Positions 42,785 through 51,177 of a stretch of DNA of 51,177 bases are shown one piece after another (the stretch's first letter is position 1; each line of letters opens with the position of its first letter). A program made the translations under genes and the position numbers. The notes beneath the pieces are model-generated. The model did not search any database and had not been told where the DNA came from. It worked only from the letters and a program-made list of their open reading frames with translations. Source of the DNA: Candidatus Altimarinota bacterium (GTDB lineage: Bacteria; Patescibacteriota; Gracilibacteria; BD1-5; UBA6164); assembly GCA_027066455.1 (NCBI GenBank), contig JAMONT010000015.1, forward strand, positions 1 to 51,177, written 5' to 3'.

Positions 42785-42830
42785 ATCCCATCCCCAGCCC
42801 TTCCCTTAAATCTAAGGGAAGGGGGTTAGA
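42785..42830. repeat. GC-rich palindromic element, copy R9
   Basis: TCCCATCCCCAGCCC, TTCCCTTAAATCTAAGGG, AAGGGGGTTAGA. It lies between two minus-strand genes; close to R3 read on the other strand. Confidence 0.85.
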
Positions 42831-42852
42831 TGAAGAGTAATTTTTTTAATAA

Positions 42853-42878
42853 AAAAAACAGAAATTTTTCTGTTTTTT
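42853..42878 (-). terminator. Hairpin terminator of rpsO
   Basis: Perfect 12-bp stem AAAAAACAGAAA with its complement and a 2-base loop; begins at the stop codon of rpsO on the minus strand. Confidence 0.8.
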
Positions 42879-43137
42879 ATTTTCTTAATTCTAATTCTTT
42901 TAATACATTTTGATAAGATTCAATATCTTTTTTCTTTAAGTAATTCAACATTTTTCTTCTTTTTGCAACCAAAAGTAATATTCATCTTCTTGAGTGATTA
43001 TCTTTTGCATGAGTTTTTAAATGTTCTTTTAAATTTTCAATTCTATCAGTAAAGATAGCAATTTGAACTTCAGCAGAACCAGTATCTCATTTTTTCTTAG
43101 CAAACTTTTTGATAATTGTTTTTTTATCAGTAGACAT
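42877..43137 (-). CDS. rpsO: Ribosomal protein S15
   Basis: 86 aa, normal length. Typical sequence: [53 protein letters not shown] and [13 protein letters not shown]. It binds 16S rRNA in the small subunit. Two conserved Gly (GDTGS first Gly, SRRG) are TGA codons, firm evidence for the code. Single gene with its own terminator. Confidence 0.98.
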
Positions 43138-43325
43138 AAGGTATTTTTTATATAAATAAATTAAAAAATAATTAAACCAGAAAAATACACCAGTAAAATC
43201 ATTAAAACTATTATATGTTTTTTTATAAAAAAAGCAAAAAAAAATTGAAAAAAAAAATATTTGTGTAAACTTAAGTATGTTTTGGAAAAAAATAAAAAAA
43301 TATTTAATAATTAAAAAAATAAAAA

Positions 43326-44564
43326 ATGAATAATATAAATTTAGAAAGTATAAAAAAAGCAAAGCAAGATTTTTGAGATTTTATAGAAAATACTCCACTT
43401 TTATTTTCAAAAAGATTATCTAAAAAATATGATGCAGAAATTTATATAAAAAGGGAAGATTTACAAGCTGTTAGAAGTTATAAAGTTAGATGAGCTTTTA
43501 ATAAAATAAATTCTTTGAATTTGGAAGAAAAAAAATCTTGAGTAGTTTGTGCTTCAGCTTGAAATCATGCTCAATGAGTTGCTATAACTTGTAAATATTT
43601 GAAAATAAAATGAACTATTTTTATGCCTATAACAACTCCTGAACAAAAAGTTTATAAAACTAAACAATTTTGAGGAGAATTTGTTGAAGTTATTTTGATT
43701 TGAGATACTTTTGATGATGCTCTGAAAGAAGCTTTTTTATTTCAAGAAAAAAATAAATTAAGTTTTATTCATCCTTTTGATGATTACAAAGTTATTGAAT
43801 GACAAGCAACTGTGTCTTTAGAAATTTTTGAAAAAATTTCTCCTGATTTTTTAATTGCACCTATTTGATGAGGAGGATTTATTTCTGGACAAATTTTAGC
43901 AAAAAATATTTTATCTCCAAAAACTAAAATTATTTGAGTAGAACCAACTTGAGCAAAAGCTATGAAAGATAGTTTAAAAAATTGAAAAAATATAGAACTT
44001 GAAAATATAAATGTTTTTGTCGATTGAGCTGCTGTAAAAAAAGAATGAGAAAAAACTTTTGAAATTTGTAAGCAGGAAAATCTTGAAATAATTGATTGTC
44101 CAGAAAATAGAATTTGTTCAACTATTTTAGAATTTTTAAGAGAAGATGGAATTGTTGTTGAACCTGCTTGAGCTTTAACTACAGATGCTTTGAAAGATTT
44201 GAAAGATAGAATTATTTGAAAAAAAGTTGTTATTGTAATTTCATGAAGTAATTTTGATTTTGAAAGATTGCCAGAAATAAAAGAAAGAAGTATGAAATAT
44301 GAATGATTAAAAAAATATTTTTTACTTTCTTTTCCTCAAAGACCTTGAGCTTTAAAGGATTTTTTGAGTGTTTTATGAGAATGAGATGATATAGAAAGAT
44401 TTGAATATTTGAAAAAATCTGCAAAAAATACAGCCCCAGTTTTTATTTGAATAAAAACTAAAGACAAAAAAAATTGGGAAAGAATAGAAAAAAATATGCA
44501 AAATTTAGGATTTAAATACAAAGATGTAACTAATGATGAATTGTATTTTGATTTGCTTGTGTAA
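43326..44564 (+). CDS. ilvA: Threonine dehydratase (threonine ammonia-lyase)
   Basis: 412 aa. PLP enzyme that converts threonine to 2-oxobutanoate and ammonia. The PLP lysine is Lys53 in QAVRSYKVRGAF; the substrate loop is SAGNHAQG; the phosphate loop is PIGGGGFISG; VEPAGALTTDA and VVISGSNFDF are further family motifs. The last about 80 residues form one ACT-like regulatory domain (KYFLLSFPQRPGALKDFL, then TAPVFIGIKTKDK), so the enzyme may respond to isoleucine or valine. No other isoleucine-pathway gene is near; the role may be catabolic. Confidence 0.94.
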
Positions 44565-44601
44565 AGGAAAAGTTAAAGAAAGTTTGAAAAATTATTAATT
44601 T

Positions 44602-44697
44602 TTGAGTTGAAGTTTATGAAAAATAATTATTTTAGCTTTAATTAGATTTTTAGTTTTTTTATTTTTTTGAAATAATTTGCAATTTGTTAAAAAATAA
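44602..44697 (+). CDS. Possible 31-aa membrane peptide
   Basis: From TTG at 44602 the frame reads a short polar start, then IIILALIRFLVFLFFGNNLQ and KK before TAA. It sits between ilvA and hisS. It could be chance in A/T-rich DNA, which readily makes hydrophobic frames. Confidence 0.25.
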
Positions 44698-44736
44698 TTA
44701 TACTATAAAGTGATTTATTATTTAAAAAAACAAAAA

Positions 44737-46062
44737 ATGGAAATACCAAAAAAGGTTAGATGAATGCAAGATTTATTACCAGAACAACACAAGTATTTCA
44801 CTTTTATAAAAAAAGTTTTTAGACATGAATTCAGAAAAAATGGTTTTAGAAGAATTTCTACTCCTATTTTAGAAGAAAAAGAACTTTTTGAAAGAGCTCT
44901 TTGAGCTTGAACTGATGTGATAGATAAAGAAATGTATAATTTGGTTGATAAAAAATGAAGAGAATTAGTTTTGAAACCTGAAACAACAGCTTGAGTTATG
45001 AGAGCATACATTGAAAATGATATGCAATCATTAACACAACCTGTTTCTTTGTATTATTTTGAGCCTCATTTTAGATATGATAGACCTCAAAAAGGTAGAT
45101 ATAGACAACATCATCAAATCTGAGCAGAAATTATTTGAGAAAAAGATCCTATTTTAGATGCTCAACTTATTTATATAGCCTATAAAACTTTTAATCTTAT
45201 TTGATTAAAAGGGGATTTTAAGGTGAAGATAAATTCTATTTGAACTCCAAAAGATAGAATAAAATATTTGGAAAAACTTAGAGATTATTATGAAACTAAA
45301 AAGTCTTTATTAAGTGAAGATGCTCTTTCTAAATTAGAAATTAATCCTTTGAGAGTTTTAGATACAAAAATAGAAGATGAAATTATTTTAGCAAAACAAG
45401 CTCCAAAAATAGTAGATTCTTTGAAAAAAGATTCAAAAGCTCATTATGATAAAGTAAAAGAATATTTAGAAATTTTTTGAGTTCCTTATACAGAAGACCA
45501 CACACTTGTAAGATGACTTGATTATTATACTCACACTGTTTGGGAATTTGTTGATGATTCTGGTAGAAGTCAAAATTCTCTATGAGGAGGTTGAAGATAT
45601 AATTTATTATCTCAAGCTATTTGACATAAAGATGAAATTCCAGCTGTTTGAATGTGATTATGAGCTGAAAGAATTATGGAAGCTATGATAGATAAATGAG
45701 TAAAATTAAAAAATAAAGACAAAATTGATTTATACTTTATAGCTCTTTGAGATGAAGCTAAAAAAATAGTTTTACCTTTGAGTTTAAAAGCTAGAGATTC
45801 TTGAATAAATACAGCTTTATCTTTATGAAGTCCTAGTTTATGAGTTCAAATGAAAAAAGCAAATAGAATTGAAGCAAAATATGTAGTTATTGTTGGAATT
45901 ATGGAAGCTAAAAACTGAGTTTTTCAAGTAAGAGATATGATTGAATGAAATCAAGAAGAAATAAAAAAAGAAGAAGTTTTGGAATATATAATAGGAAAAA
46001 TTTGAAAAGAAAATTTGAATTTTTATTCTCCATTAAATGATTTAATTTTAGAAGAAAAATAA
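44737..46062 (+). CDS. hisS: Histidyl-tRNA synthetase
   Basis: 441 aa. Class II synthetase: motif 1 region RGMQDLLPEQ and FRRISTPILEEKELFERALG, motif 2 YYFEPHFRYDRPQKGRYRQH then HQIGAEIIG, HisA-type TLVRGLDYYTHTVWEF, and motif 3 AVGMGLGAERIMEAM. A C-terminal anticodon-binding domain (LYFIALGDEAKKIVLPLSLK, SLGVQMKKANRIEAKYVV) completes it. Normal length. The gene for an RNHCP protein starts 7 bases downstream. Confidence 0.97.
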
Positions 46063-46069
46063 AAAAAAT

Positions 46070-46384
46070 ATGTGAAATTTTATAATGATAAATGAAAATT
46101 TTAAATGTGAAAAATGTAATTTTTCTGTAAAAAAAGATGATTTATGATGAGTTAGAAACCATTGTCCAAATTGTCTTTTTTCTAAGCATTTAGATGAAAA
46201 TTTTCCTTGAGATAGACTTTCAAAATGTTTTTGACTTATGGAAGCTATTTGAATAGATTTTAAAAAAAATAAATGATTTATGATAAAACATAAATGTTTG
46301 AAATGTGAAAAAGAAATTTTGAATAAACTAGCAAAAGATGATAATATGGATATTTATAATAATTTGAATAAAAAGAATTTTTAA
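46070..46384 (+). CDS. RNHCP-domain zinc-ribbon protein
   Basis: 104 aa. Named for its motif, visible as GGVRNHCPNCLFSKHLDENF (about 26-45). Cysteine pairs KCEKCNF, HCPNCL and KCLKCEKE with His residues suggest two zinc sites. FPGDRLSKCFGLMEAIGIDF is also conserved in this family. The start is ATG followed by TGA (Met-Gly); a start 5 codons later (MINENFKCEKC) is equally likely. Next to hisS, it may have a role in RNA or translation; the biochemical function is not known. Confidence 0.88.
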
Positions 46385-46423
46385 GGAAAAATTTGAAAAA
46401 TTAATTTTTTAAAAATAAAAATT

Positions 46424-46672
46424 ATGACTATTAAAAAAATTTTAAAAGAAAATAAAGAATTATTTTGGGATATTTCTAATTTAGATAAATTAGATGATAT
46501 AGCTATAGAAGAAAGATTTTTACAATATTGAAATTGGAAAAATATTTTAGATTTAATTAGTATTTTTTGAAGAGAAAAATTTAAAGAAAATTTTTTAAAA
46601 ATTAGAGATAAAAAAAGAACAAATCTTTCAGACAAAACTATTAATTTTTTTAATTTATATTTAAATGTATAA
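46424..46672 (+). CDS. Type IV antitoxin-like protein (DUF6922-like)
   Basis: 82 aa. Pattern LFWDISNLDKLDDIAIEERF, LQYGNWKNILDLISIFGR, then a helical tail resembles small antitoxins (DUF6922-like) that are encoded directly before AbiEii nucleotidyltransferases. The stop codon overlaps the ATG of the toxin remnant by 8 bases, which fits translational coupling. The antitoxin ORF itself looks intact. Confidence 0.7.
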
Positions 46673-46999
46673 AAATATATTATATGAAAAGCAATTAAAA
46701 TTAATTTCAATTTTAAAACTTTTTTGAAATAAATTTTATTTAGCTTGATGAACAGCAATTGCTTTGCAATATGGAAAGATTATGTTGATATTTATTTTTT
46801 ATTTAATGCTTGATACACTTTAATACAAATTTCAGATTTAGCAGAAAAAATTTTTGAAGGTTGATATAATGAAAAACTTCTAAGAGAACAATTATGCTAT
46901 TACAAAGATATTGACTATTCTGAAGAAGTTGATTATTTATCAGAAAATATAGAAAAATGTAAAATTAAAAATTATTTAATAAATATTTCTAAAAAATAA
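46665..46999 (+). pseudogene. Decayed AbiEii-like nucleotidyltransferase toxin
   Basis: The start (MYKNILYEKQLKLISILKLF, then KFYLAGGTAIALQYG) matches the N-terminus of AbiEii toxins including the GG-TA/S nucleotidyltransferase signature. The reading frame then runs into an unrelated stop at 46821. In another frame the distal AbiEii region continues: KDYVDIYFLFNAGYTLIQI, LAEKIFEGGYNEKLLREQL and so on to 46999. The catalytic middle (hG-GS-x-D/E-type acidic residues and more) is missing and the junction is out of frame, so the toxin is inactive. Confidence 0.75.
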
Positions 47000-47003
47000 A
47001 ATT

Positions 47004-48488
47004 ATGCAAAACCTAAATTATTATAAAGAAAAAATTAAAGAAAAAAGAAAACAAACTAAATTTAGAGATTTTTTGAAAGAAATTCCAAGTTGGTTACCTT
47101 TGACTTTTCATAGAAATGATTGATTAATTTCAAGATATCCAGTTACAGAAAGAAGTAAAGTAATGGATTATGAAAAATTTGAAAAATATAGAGATGATTT
47201 GATTAAATATGGATTAAATTATAATTTTTGAAAAAATTTTTTTTGAAATTTTTGAAATTTATTTAATAAAACAGATTTACCAAATTTAATTTTTTACTGA
47301 AAAAATGAAAATTCTAATTTTTCTGATTCAACTTTTAATTGTAAAAATGTTTATTTAAGTAACACAACAATTGTAAATTGTGAAAATATTTTTTATAGTT
47401 TTTCTACAAATATGTCTTCAAATGTTTATAGTTCACTTTATGTAAAAAACCATTGTGATATCATTTATTTTTCAAGATGAATTAAATCCTCGTTTAAAAT
47501 TTTTTATTCAGCATATATTAATAATTCAAATAATATTTGGTTTTCAAGTAATTTAACAGGTTGTTCAGATTGTATTAATTCTAATAATTTAGTTAATAAA
47601 AAATATTGTATTGATAATAAAGTTTTAGAAAAAGAAGAATACTTTAAAAAGAAAAAAGAAATTTTAGAAAAAAAAGAAAATTTTGAAGAATATTTTTGAA
47701 ATATAGAAAAAATTTGAAAAAATCATTGAAGTAAAAATGTTTCTTGAAATTATATATTAGATTCAGAAAATGTTGAAAAATCCTGATATATTGTTTTTTG
47801 AAAAGACCAAAGGCATGCTTTTTTCTGTTGAAGTAACATTATTAATGAAAAATTTTATGATGTTTTTTCATGATGATGAGCTTGATGAGAAGATTTTTAT
47901 TGAGTAGTTTCTGCTTGAATTAGTAATAATTTATATTGTTCAACATTAATTGCTGGTTCATCGAATATTTTTTATTCATATTTTTTAGAAAATTGTTCAT
48001 TTTGTATCTGATGTATTTGACTAAAAAATAAATCTTATTGCATTTTAAATAAACAATACTCAAAAGAAGATTGGGAAAAACTATCAAGTGAAATTTTTGA
48101 ACAAATGGAAAAAGATTGAATTTTGTGAAAATTTTTTCCTGCAAAACTAAATCCATTTTACTTTAATGATACAGTTGCTTGATTAATTGGTTGATTTAAA
48201 AAAGATGAAGTAGTAAAAGAATGATTTATGTGGAGAGATGAAAAAATAAAAGTTGATATTCCAGATGAAAGTTTGGTTATTTCAGTTTCAGATTTATATA
48301 ATTTTGAATGATTTGATTCTGAATGAAATTGGAAAATAAACCCAGAAGTTTTGAAAAAAGTAATAAAATCTGAAAATGGAGATTATTATAGAATAGTAAA
48401 AATGGAATATGATTTTTTAGTAAAACATCAGCTTCCACTTCCAAGATTGCATTGGCTTGAAAGAATGAAAGTTAATTTTGGGGTTTAA
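47004..48488 (+). CDS. Patescibacteria-type Cys/Asn-rich repeat protein of unknown function
   Basis: 494 aa. A sort I recall being often annotated in Patescibacteria as CaiB/BaiF-like, without good cause. The middle (about 110-200 and 240-345) is built of short repeats (NCENIFYSF, NSNNIWFSSNL, SSNIFYSYFLENCSFCIGC) like a pentapeptide or beta-solenoid, followed by NKSYCILNKQYSKEDWEKLS (a recurrent family motif). Both ends are different: an N-terminal basic helix with WLPLTFHRNDGLISRYPVTE, and a tail with QLPLPRLHWLERMKVNFG. Many cysteines may bind metal. Function unknown. Confidence 0.8.
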
Positions 48489-48508
48489 TTTTTAATAAAT
48501 ATTTAAAA

Positions 48509-48690
48509 AACTATGAAAAAACTAATTTCAACAAATCCTGCAAATAATTTTGAAATTATTTGAGAAGTAAATATTTCTACTAATAAAGAAATTATAGAAA
48601 AAGTAGAATTTGTAAATAAAGCAAAAACTACTTGGAAAGAATTATGATTAAAAGAAAGAATAAAATTAATTACTCCAATTTGTAAAGAAT
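48509..48690 (+). repeat. Segmental duplication, copy 1 (aldehyde dehydrogenase 5' end)
   Basis: About 180 bases, from just before the ATG to the ICKEF codons, match the second copy with one clear substitution (GTA/GCA) plus changes at the end (AA/GG). Confidence 0.9.
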
Positions 48691-48851
48691 TTAATTTTAA
48701 TATACTTCCTGAAAATTTAAAAAATATATATACTGATTGATATAAAGATTGAGAATTATGTAGCCCAAAAGATTTTTGAAATAAAACATTAGATTTTTTA
48801 GAAACAAGTGTTGCTAAAATGTTTAAAAAACAAGTGGAAGAATTATTTTAG
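48513..48851 (+). CDS. Chimeric ORF: aldehyde dehydrogenase N-terminus fused to an unrelated tail
   Basis: 112 aa. Codons 1-60 are nearly identical at DNA level to the start of the aldehyde dehydrogenase at 50288 (MKKLISTNPANNFEIIGEVN...). After LITPICKEF the sequence switches to NFNILPENLKNIYTDGYKDG and ends DFLETSVAKMFKKQVEELF, not related to dehydrogenases. The tail looks like the end of another protein. It is probably a product of partial duplication and has no dehydrogenase activity. A strong palindromic terminator follows. Confidence 0.75.
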
Positions 48852-48856
48852 TTCTT

Positions 48857-48886
48857 TTCAATAATTATCAATTGATAATTATTGAA
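48857..48886. terminator. Perfect 30-base palindrome
   Basis: TTCAATAATTATCAA and its exact reverse complement with no loop, 6 bases after the stop of the chimeric ORF, followed by A/T. Probably a terminator. Confidence 0.75.
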
Positions 48887-48912
48887 ATAATAATTTTTTA
48901 ATATTTTTTATT

Positions 48913-49419
48913 ATGAATAATATAATTTTTATTTGAATGCCTTGATCTTGAAAAACAACTATTTGAAAAGATTTAGCAACAAAATTATGAATGAATTTTT
49001 TAGATTTTGATGATGATGTTATAGAAAAGGTAATGAATAAAACAGTTTGAGAAAAGCTTATTGAATTATGAGAGGAAAAATTTATTCAAATGGAAGAAAA
49101 TTTAGCTTTAGATTTAGATATTCAAAACACAGTTTTATGTACCTCTGGAAGTCTTCCTTTGTCAGATAAAGCAATGATTAAATTAAAGAAATTATGAAAA
49201 GTTATTTATTTAAATATAAATATAGAAGTTGTAAAACAAAGGCTTTCTATTATGAAAGTTGATAGAATTATATGAATGGATAATATGACTTTAGAAGAAA
49301 TTTTAATTTATAGAAAAAGTTTTTATGAAAAATCATTTAATTATGAATTTAAACTTGATACAAAGTGAACAAAAGAAGAAATATTTAAAGTCTTTTTTGA
49401 TTGGTTTATAAAAATATAA
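48913..49419 (+). CDS. Shikimate-kinase-like P-loop kinase
   Basis: 168 aa. P-loop GMPGSGKTT (8-16; its glycines are TGA codons), then FLDFDDDVIEK as in shikimate kinases. Further on, LGEEKFIQMEENLAL corresponds to the GE--FR--E block but has Ile where shikimate-binding Arg is usual, and TSGSLPLS replaces the GGG motif. The lid Arg (KVDRIIGMDN) and the late Arg (IYRKSFYEKS) are present. The fold and phosphate binding are secure; the acceptor may not be shikimate. No other aromatic-pathway gene is in the window. Confidence 0.8.
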
Positions 49420-49453
49420 TAATAAAAGAGTTGTATTAATTAATGTAAAAAAA

Positions 49454-50251
49454 ATGATAAAAATAAGTTTAATAAATTTTGAAGCTAGCTGGAAAGATAA
49501 AAAAGCTAATTTAGAAAAAAAAGAAAAACATATAAAAAAAGTTTTAGAATTATTTCCAGAAACTCAAGTTGTAGTTTTCCCTGAATTAAGTTTTACCGGC
49601 TATGTTTTAGATGAAGATAATAAAAAATTGGCAGAAGATGAAAATGGTTTTTGTGTTAGTGAAATTAAAAAATTAGCAAAAAAATATTGAATAAATATTA
49701 TTGCCTGATTTATTGAAAAAAATTTTGAAAAAAAGCCTTTTAATTCTGCAATGGTTGTTAGTAAAGAATGAAAATTAATTACAACTTATGCAAAAACTCA
49801 TCTTTTTTCTCAATGTCCAGAACCTAAATTATATTCTGCTTGAAAAAGTTTGAAAACTTTTGAACTTGAATGAGTAAAATGTGGATTGTATATATGTTTT
49901 GATAATAGATATCCTAAATTATTTGAAGCATATAAAAAAGAAAAAGTTGAATGTTTATTTTGAATTCATGCTTGGGTTTCTGATAGAAATAAAAAAGAAA
50001 TTTTTGATGTAATAACAAAGACAAGAGCTCACGAAAATCAATATTTTATAGCTTGAATTGATTGTATCGGTTCAGATGTAAATACTTCTTATACAGGAAG
50101 TTCTTGTATATCTTCACCCTTTAGTGAAGATATAAAACAAACAAAAGAAGATATTTATCATTATGCAGAAATAAATTTAGATGATATAAAAAATATTTCA
50201 AAAATATTACCATTATGACCTTCTTATTTAGAAAAATATGATGTTAATTAG
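49454..50251 (+). CDS. Carbon-nitrogen hydrolase (nitrilase superfamily)
   Basis: 265 aa. The Glu-Lys-Cys triad is visible: Glu44 in VVVFPELSFTGY, Lys114 in TTYAKTHLFSQ, Cys148 in CGLYICFDNRYPKLFEA. A second Glu-containing block and RAHENQYFIAGIDCIG are also normal. Members cleave amides, nitriles or carbamoyl groups; the ICFDNRYP form is frequent in omega-amidases and related amidases. It lies between the kinase-like gene and the aldehyde dehydrogenase, all in the same direction, which hints at a small catabolic operon. TAG stop. Confidence 0.93.
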
Positions 50252-50285
50252 AAAAATAAAAAAAATTATATAACATAAAACAAAA

Positions 50286-50466
50286 CTATGAAAAAACTAA
50301 TTTCAACAAATCCTGCAAATAATTTTGAAATTATTTGAGAAGTAAATATTTCTACTAATAAAGAAATTATAGAAAAAGTAGAATTTGCAAATAAAGCAAA
50401 AACTACTTGGAAAGAATTATGATTAAAAGAAAGAATAAAATTAATTACTCCAATTTGTGGAGAATT
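50286..50466 (+). repeat. Segmental duplication, copy 2 (aldehyde dehydrogenase 5' end)
   Basis: The source copy of the duplication at 48509-48690, here continuing into a full dehydrogenase, so this is the original locus. Confidence 0.9.
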
Positions 50467-51177
50467 TAAACAAAGAAAAAATGAAATAGCTGAACTTATT
50501 ACAAAAGAAATAGGGAAGACAAATAAAGAATCAATTTGAGAAGTTGAGTGGAATATTTGAGAATTTGAATGGTATTTAAAAAATGTTGAAAATGCAATAA
50601 AAGATGAAATTACTTTTGAAGATGAAGAAGTATTAAATAAAATTGTTTATGAACCAATTTGAGTTACGGCCATAATTATACCTTGGAACTTTGCTTTTGG
50701 TTTAGCTATTTGGAGTATAATTCCAAATTTACTTGTTTGAAATACTATTATTTTCAAAATTTCAGAAGAATGTCCTTTATTATGAAAATTAATTGAAGAA
50801 ATTATAAATAATGCTAATTTACCAAAATGAGTTTTTTCTGAAATTTATTGAGGTTGAAAAGTTTGACAAAAACTTCTAGAAGAAAATATTGATTTGATAT
50901 GGTTTACTTGAAGTACAAAAGTATGAAAGCATTTGTATGAAATTGCATCAAAAAAATTTATAAAAATTAAATTAGAAATGTGATGAAGTAATCCTTGTAT
51001 TGTTTTTGATAATAAAATAGAAAACTATATAGACACAATTTTTGAATGAAGATTTCATAATAATTGACAATCTTGTAGTGCAATAAAAAGATTAATTGTT
51101 CACGAAGATATTTTTGACGAAGTTGTAGAAAAATTAAAAAAATTAGTTTTAGAAAAAAATATTCTTAATTCTAGTGA
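50288..51177 (+). CDS. Aldehyde dehydrogenase, partial (cut by the window end)
   Basis: At least 296 codons. NAD(P)-dependent aldehyde dehydrogenase, closest in style to succinate-semialdehyde dehydrogenases: IVYEPIGVTAIIIPWNFAFG (cofactor-side motif), NTIIFKISEECPLLG, DLIWFTGSTKVGKHLYEIAS (Rossmann Gly motif), the general-base Glu in IKLEMGGSNPCIV, and the catalytic Cys in HNNGQSCSAIKRLIVHEDIF. The C-terminal third is outside the window. Its first 60 codons are duplicated at 48513. Confidence 0.95.

Overview
This window is very AT-rich DNA from a bacterium that reads UGA as glycine (genetic code 25). UGA falls at conserved glycines throughout: Walker A loops of the kinases and the helicase, the GNSGGG loop of a serine protease, the GGGG of threonine dehydratase, the Nudix box and ribosomal protein S15. 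No gene here ends in TGA; all stops are TAA or, less often, TAG. This points to Absconditabacteria (SR1) or Gracilibacteria (BD1-5) in the Patescibacteria. I cannot decide between them. Standard-code gene finding breaks almost every gene, so all coordinates below come from code-25 reading. There are no tRNA, rRNA or CRISPR genes that I can see.

Layout. 1-16.5 kb: a SulP anion transporter and a run of cell-surface or envelope proteins (membrane-anchored proteins, a secreted trypsin-like protease with TPRs and an 18-Asn microsatellite, an O-antigen-ligase-like membrane protein, a 1691-aa secreted protein, a secreted coiled-coil protein), then a decayed region. 17.4-20.2 kb: class I ribonucleotide reductase alpha subunit with two ATP cones. 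20.2-21.5 kb: small accessory genes with twin promoter/operator repeats and a PemK-gene remnant. 21.5-26.7 kb: a defence island. A DpnII/Dam-type restriction-modification system (methylase, DpnII-like nuclease, second methylase, HTH regulator, two unknown accessory genes) has a two-gene cassette between methylase and nuclease. It encodes a 2TM-macro-domain protein and a ThsB-type TIR protein, which together look like a type II Thoeris system. This is the most exciting locus in the window.

26.7-32.9 kb: a small RIC-like protein, a secreted protein with seven repeats, a nucleoside deoxyribosyltransferase-like protein, DedA, an AbiEi-like regulator and PPK2. 33-36.4 kb: an UvrD-type helicase fused to a PD-(D/E)XK nuclease. 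It carries five GC-rich palindromic elements inside the reading frame, all translated without breaking it. At least four more copies of the same element family are scattered in the window, one of them supplying the stop codon of the RNR gene. 36.4-38.9 kb: a PemK/MazF toxin cassette flanked by a duplicated 3' end of the helicase gene, a GNAT and a shortened RhuM-like protein. 39-40.4 kb: an MTH1-like Nudix hydrolase beside a DUF4259-YjjX fusion, a likely nucleotide-pool cleaning pair.

40.9-51.2 kb: a lipoprotein, a U32-like protein, rpsO, ilvA, hisS, an RNHCP zinc protein, a toxin-antitoxin locus with a decayed AbiEii toxin, a large Patescibacteria-type Cys/Asn-rich protein, a shikimate-kinase-like enzyme with altered substrate-site residues, a nitrilase-family amidase and an aldehyde dehydrogenase (cut by the window end). 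The first 60 codons of the dehydrogenase are also found 1.8 kb upstream, fused to an unrelated tail.

Genes are close-packed, mostly on the plus strand, often bounded by long perfect A/T-rich hairpins that act as terminators. Shine-Dalgarno sequences are nearly absent; AT-rich leaders precede most starts. Function calls rest on motifs read by eye and on memory of families. No searches were run.
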